A DNA stretch of 64,000 bases, taken from NCBI GenBank assembly GCA_030454085.1, contig JAKDJD010000007.1:1-64000 (forward strand), written 5' to 3'. This DNA is from Kocuria sp. (lineage in GTDB: Bacteria > Actinomycetota > Actinomycetes > Actinomycetales > Micrococcaceae). This document shows positions 62,815 through 64,000 of the stretch, one piece after another (positions within the stretch are counted from its first letter, which is position 1; each line of letters begins with the position of its first letter). The position numbers and the translations under genes are program-made. The notes under the pieces were generated by a model. It was not told where the DNA came from. It saw only the letters and a program-made list of their open reading frames with translations, and made no database searches.

Positions 62815-64000
62815 GATTTCGCTCCTACGAATTCGGAGGGTCGGAATTGGGCGTAGAACCGGAGCACAGATTGCTCGAGCATCGACGACCTGTACCGGGA
62901 GCTGGCACGGTGGTCGTCCATGGGTGTGCTCTCGGCGGTCATGAGCGACGACGCCTCGCGGACCGTTTCCTCGGTCCACGGCTTGTTGACCAGGTACTGT
63001 TCGGCGGCCTGCGCCCGGATGGGCGTCGCCGCGACGCCTCCCATGCCGATCCGGATCGATGAGATGCGGCCCTCGTCCAGCTGCATCGCAAAGGCCGTGG
63101 ACACGGAGGAAATGTCGTCGAATCTCCGTTTGGCAACCTTGTAGAACGCCGTGGTCTCGGACAGAGGCAAGGGAATACGGATGGCCCGGATGAATTCCCC
63201 GGTCTTCCGGACGGTCTGCCGGTATCCAGTGAAGTACTCGGAGATCGGGACGGTGCGTTCGCCCTCGGTCGAGTACAGGACGAGCGAAGCATCCAGCGCC
63301 AGGAGCACGGGGGCCGAATCGCCGATGGGGGAGCCGGTTCCCAGATTGCCGCCGAAGGTCGCACTGTTGCGGATGAGTCGTGAGGCGAACTGCGGGAAGA
63401 GCTTGGCGAGCAGGGGCACGCTGCCGTCGAGGCGACGTTCGGCCTCGGACAGGGTCAAGGCTGCCCCGATCTCCACGTGGTCGTCTGCATGTCGGAGGGA
63501 GCGGAGCTCCTCGAGGTGGTCGATCGCGATCACATTCTCGGGGCGCGTGTGACGGATGTTCGTCTCGACGCCGACGTCGGTCGATCCGGCCAACAGCACG
63601 GCGTCGGGAGCCTCGGCGTAGCGACCGGCCAGATCGTCGAGATCCTGGGGGCGGGTGAAGAGAGCTTCGCCAGTGCGGGTCTCGCCGCGATCGACGACCG
63701 GCGCAGACGAGGACTGCCGGAGCGCCAGCGGGTCGTTGGAATCCGGGGTAGTCAACGCGTAGGCGGCATCCTTGATCGGGCGGTAGCCGGTGCATCTGCA
63801 CAGGTTGCCGCTCAACGCGTGGAGGTCAAAGCCGTTCTCCCCGAGTTCACCGGACGGTGTGGAGGCGGAAGTGGTGGTGGCGGACGATGCGGCGGGTGAT
63901 CCGGGACCGGATGCCGCCGTGGCGGTGGCCGACGCGGGAGCGGCGCCGGTCGGAGTCCGTTCGGGACGGTAGTACTCGGCGGCCATCGAACAGATGAATC
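62811..64000 (-). CDS. xdhA: Xanthine dehydrogenase iron-sulfur/FAD subunit, partial
   Basis: The coding frame runs off the right edge; at least 396 residues are seen. The visible N-terminal end reads FICSMAAEYY, the family sequence just after the first [2Fe-2S] cluster site. The second cluster LSGNLCRCTGYRPI follows after a ~40-residue Ala/Ser/Thr-rich insert. Then comes the FAD domain with LLAGSTDVGVE, RNSATFGGNLGTGSPIGD and the C-terminal CO-dehydrogenase flavoprotein fold. It passes electrons from molybdenum to NAD. First visible gene of xdhA-xdhB-xdhC. Confidence 0.94.
   Translation of the reverse strand, partial: FICSMAAEYYRPERTPTGAAPASATATAASGPGSPAASSATTTSASTPSGELGENGFDLHALSGNLCRCTGYRPIKDAAYALTTPDSNDPLALRQSSSAPVVDRGETRTGEALFTRPQDLDDLAGRYAEAPDAVLLAGSTDVGVETNIRHTRPENVIAIDHLEELRSLRHADDHVEIGAALTLSEAERRLDGSVPLLAKLFPQFASRLIRNSATFGGNLGTGSPIGDSAPVLLALDASLVLYSTEGERTVPISEYFTGYRQTVRKTGEFIRAIRIPLPLSETTAFYKVAKRRFDDISSVSTAFAMQLDEGRISSIRIGMGGVAATPIRAQAAEQYLVNKPWTEETVREASSLMTAESTPMDDHRASSRYRSSMLEQSVLRFYAQFRPSEFVGAKS

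Noticed and set aside
60301-63801. Extended 1166-codon XdhB frame
   Set aside because: The segment above 62814 is Arg/Pro-rich shadow of xdhA; the ATG at 62814 overlaps the xdhA stop as expected.

Overview
This window is high-GC chromosomal DNA from an actinobacterium. The inference rests on the murT-gatD pair, the order ruvC-ruvA-ruvB-yajC-secD-secF-relA-hisS-aspS, SOS boxes of the TCGAAC-N4-GTTCGA type, a BioQ-type operator and an Arthrobacter-like uricase. Micrococcales, probably Micrococcaceae, fits best; the genus cannot be fixed from the sequence. No rRNA, tRNA, CRISPR array, insertion sequence or prophage was seen.

Layout. 1-747 is gene-free and holds two palindromic repeat families and an SOS box. 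748-10144 carries an SOS-type DNA polymerase (dnaE2), a GNAT protein, a pirin, a DipZ-like CcdA-thioredoxin fusion and thrS. 10279-14813 is a three-gene biotin operon under a BioQ-like operator: bioA, a bioF fused in frame to a cytochrome P450 (BioI-like), and bioD. 14817-27026 holds housekeeping genes: an FBP-like zinc protein, a HIT protein, a LOG protein, a DUF2797 protein, murT-gatD, a YebC protein, ruvC-ruvA-ruvB, yajC and secD-secF. 27136-39200 holds a Tat-exported protein, relA, an AbiEi-like protein, a DUF349 protein, hisS, aspS and an ABC exporter. 39206-41359 holds a small unknown protein, an arylamine N-acetyltransferase and a Bcp peroxiredoxin.

41431-64000 is a purine-catabolism island, mostly on the minus strand. 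Xanthine dehydrogenase (xdhA, cut by the right edge, with xdhB and xdhC) makes urate. Uricase, HIU hydrolase and OHCU decarboxylase make allantoin, and a nucleobase permease probably imports substrate. Allantoinase and ureidoglycine aminohydrolase continue towards glyoxylate. Glyoxylate can then leave by the glycerate route (gcl, glxR, hyi, glycerate kinase) or by malate synthase plus malic enzyme. An IclR/AllR-like regulator sits in the middle. A shared TGGAA-N6-TTCCA-like site lies in front of three of the operons. Allantoate amidohydrolase and a ureidoglycolate-releasing enzyme were not seen, while an uncharacterised CitE-fold protein (DUF6986-like) is translationally coupled between allE and aceB.

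Most notable: the BioF-P450 fusion, which would place pimeloyl-ACP formation and KAPA synthesis on one chain; two dispersed palindromic repeat families, twice found together in the same order; the DUF6986-like gene inside the allantoin-to-malate operon; and two SOS boxes with matching downstream sequence in front of dnaE2 and ruvA.
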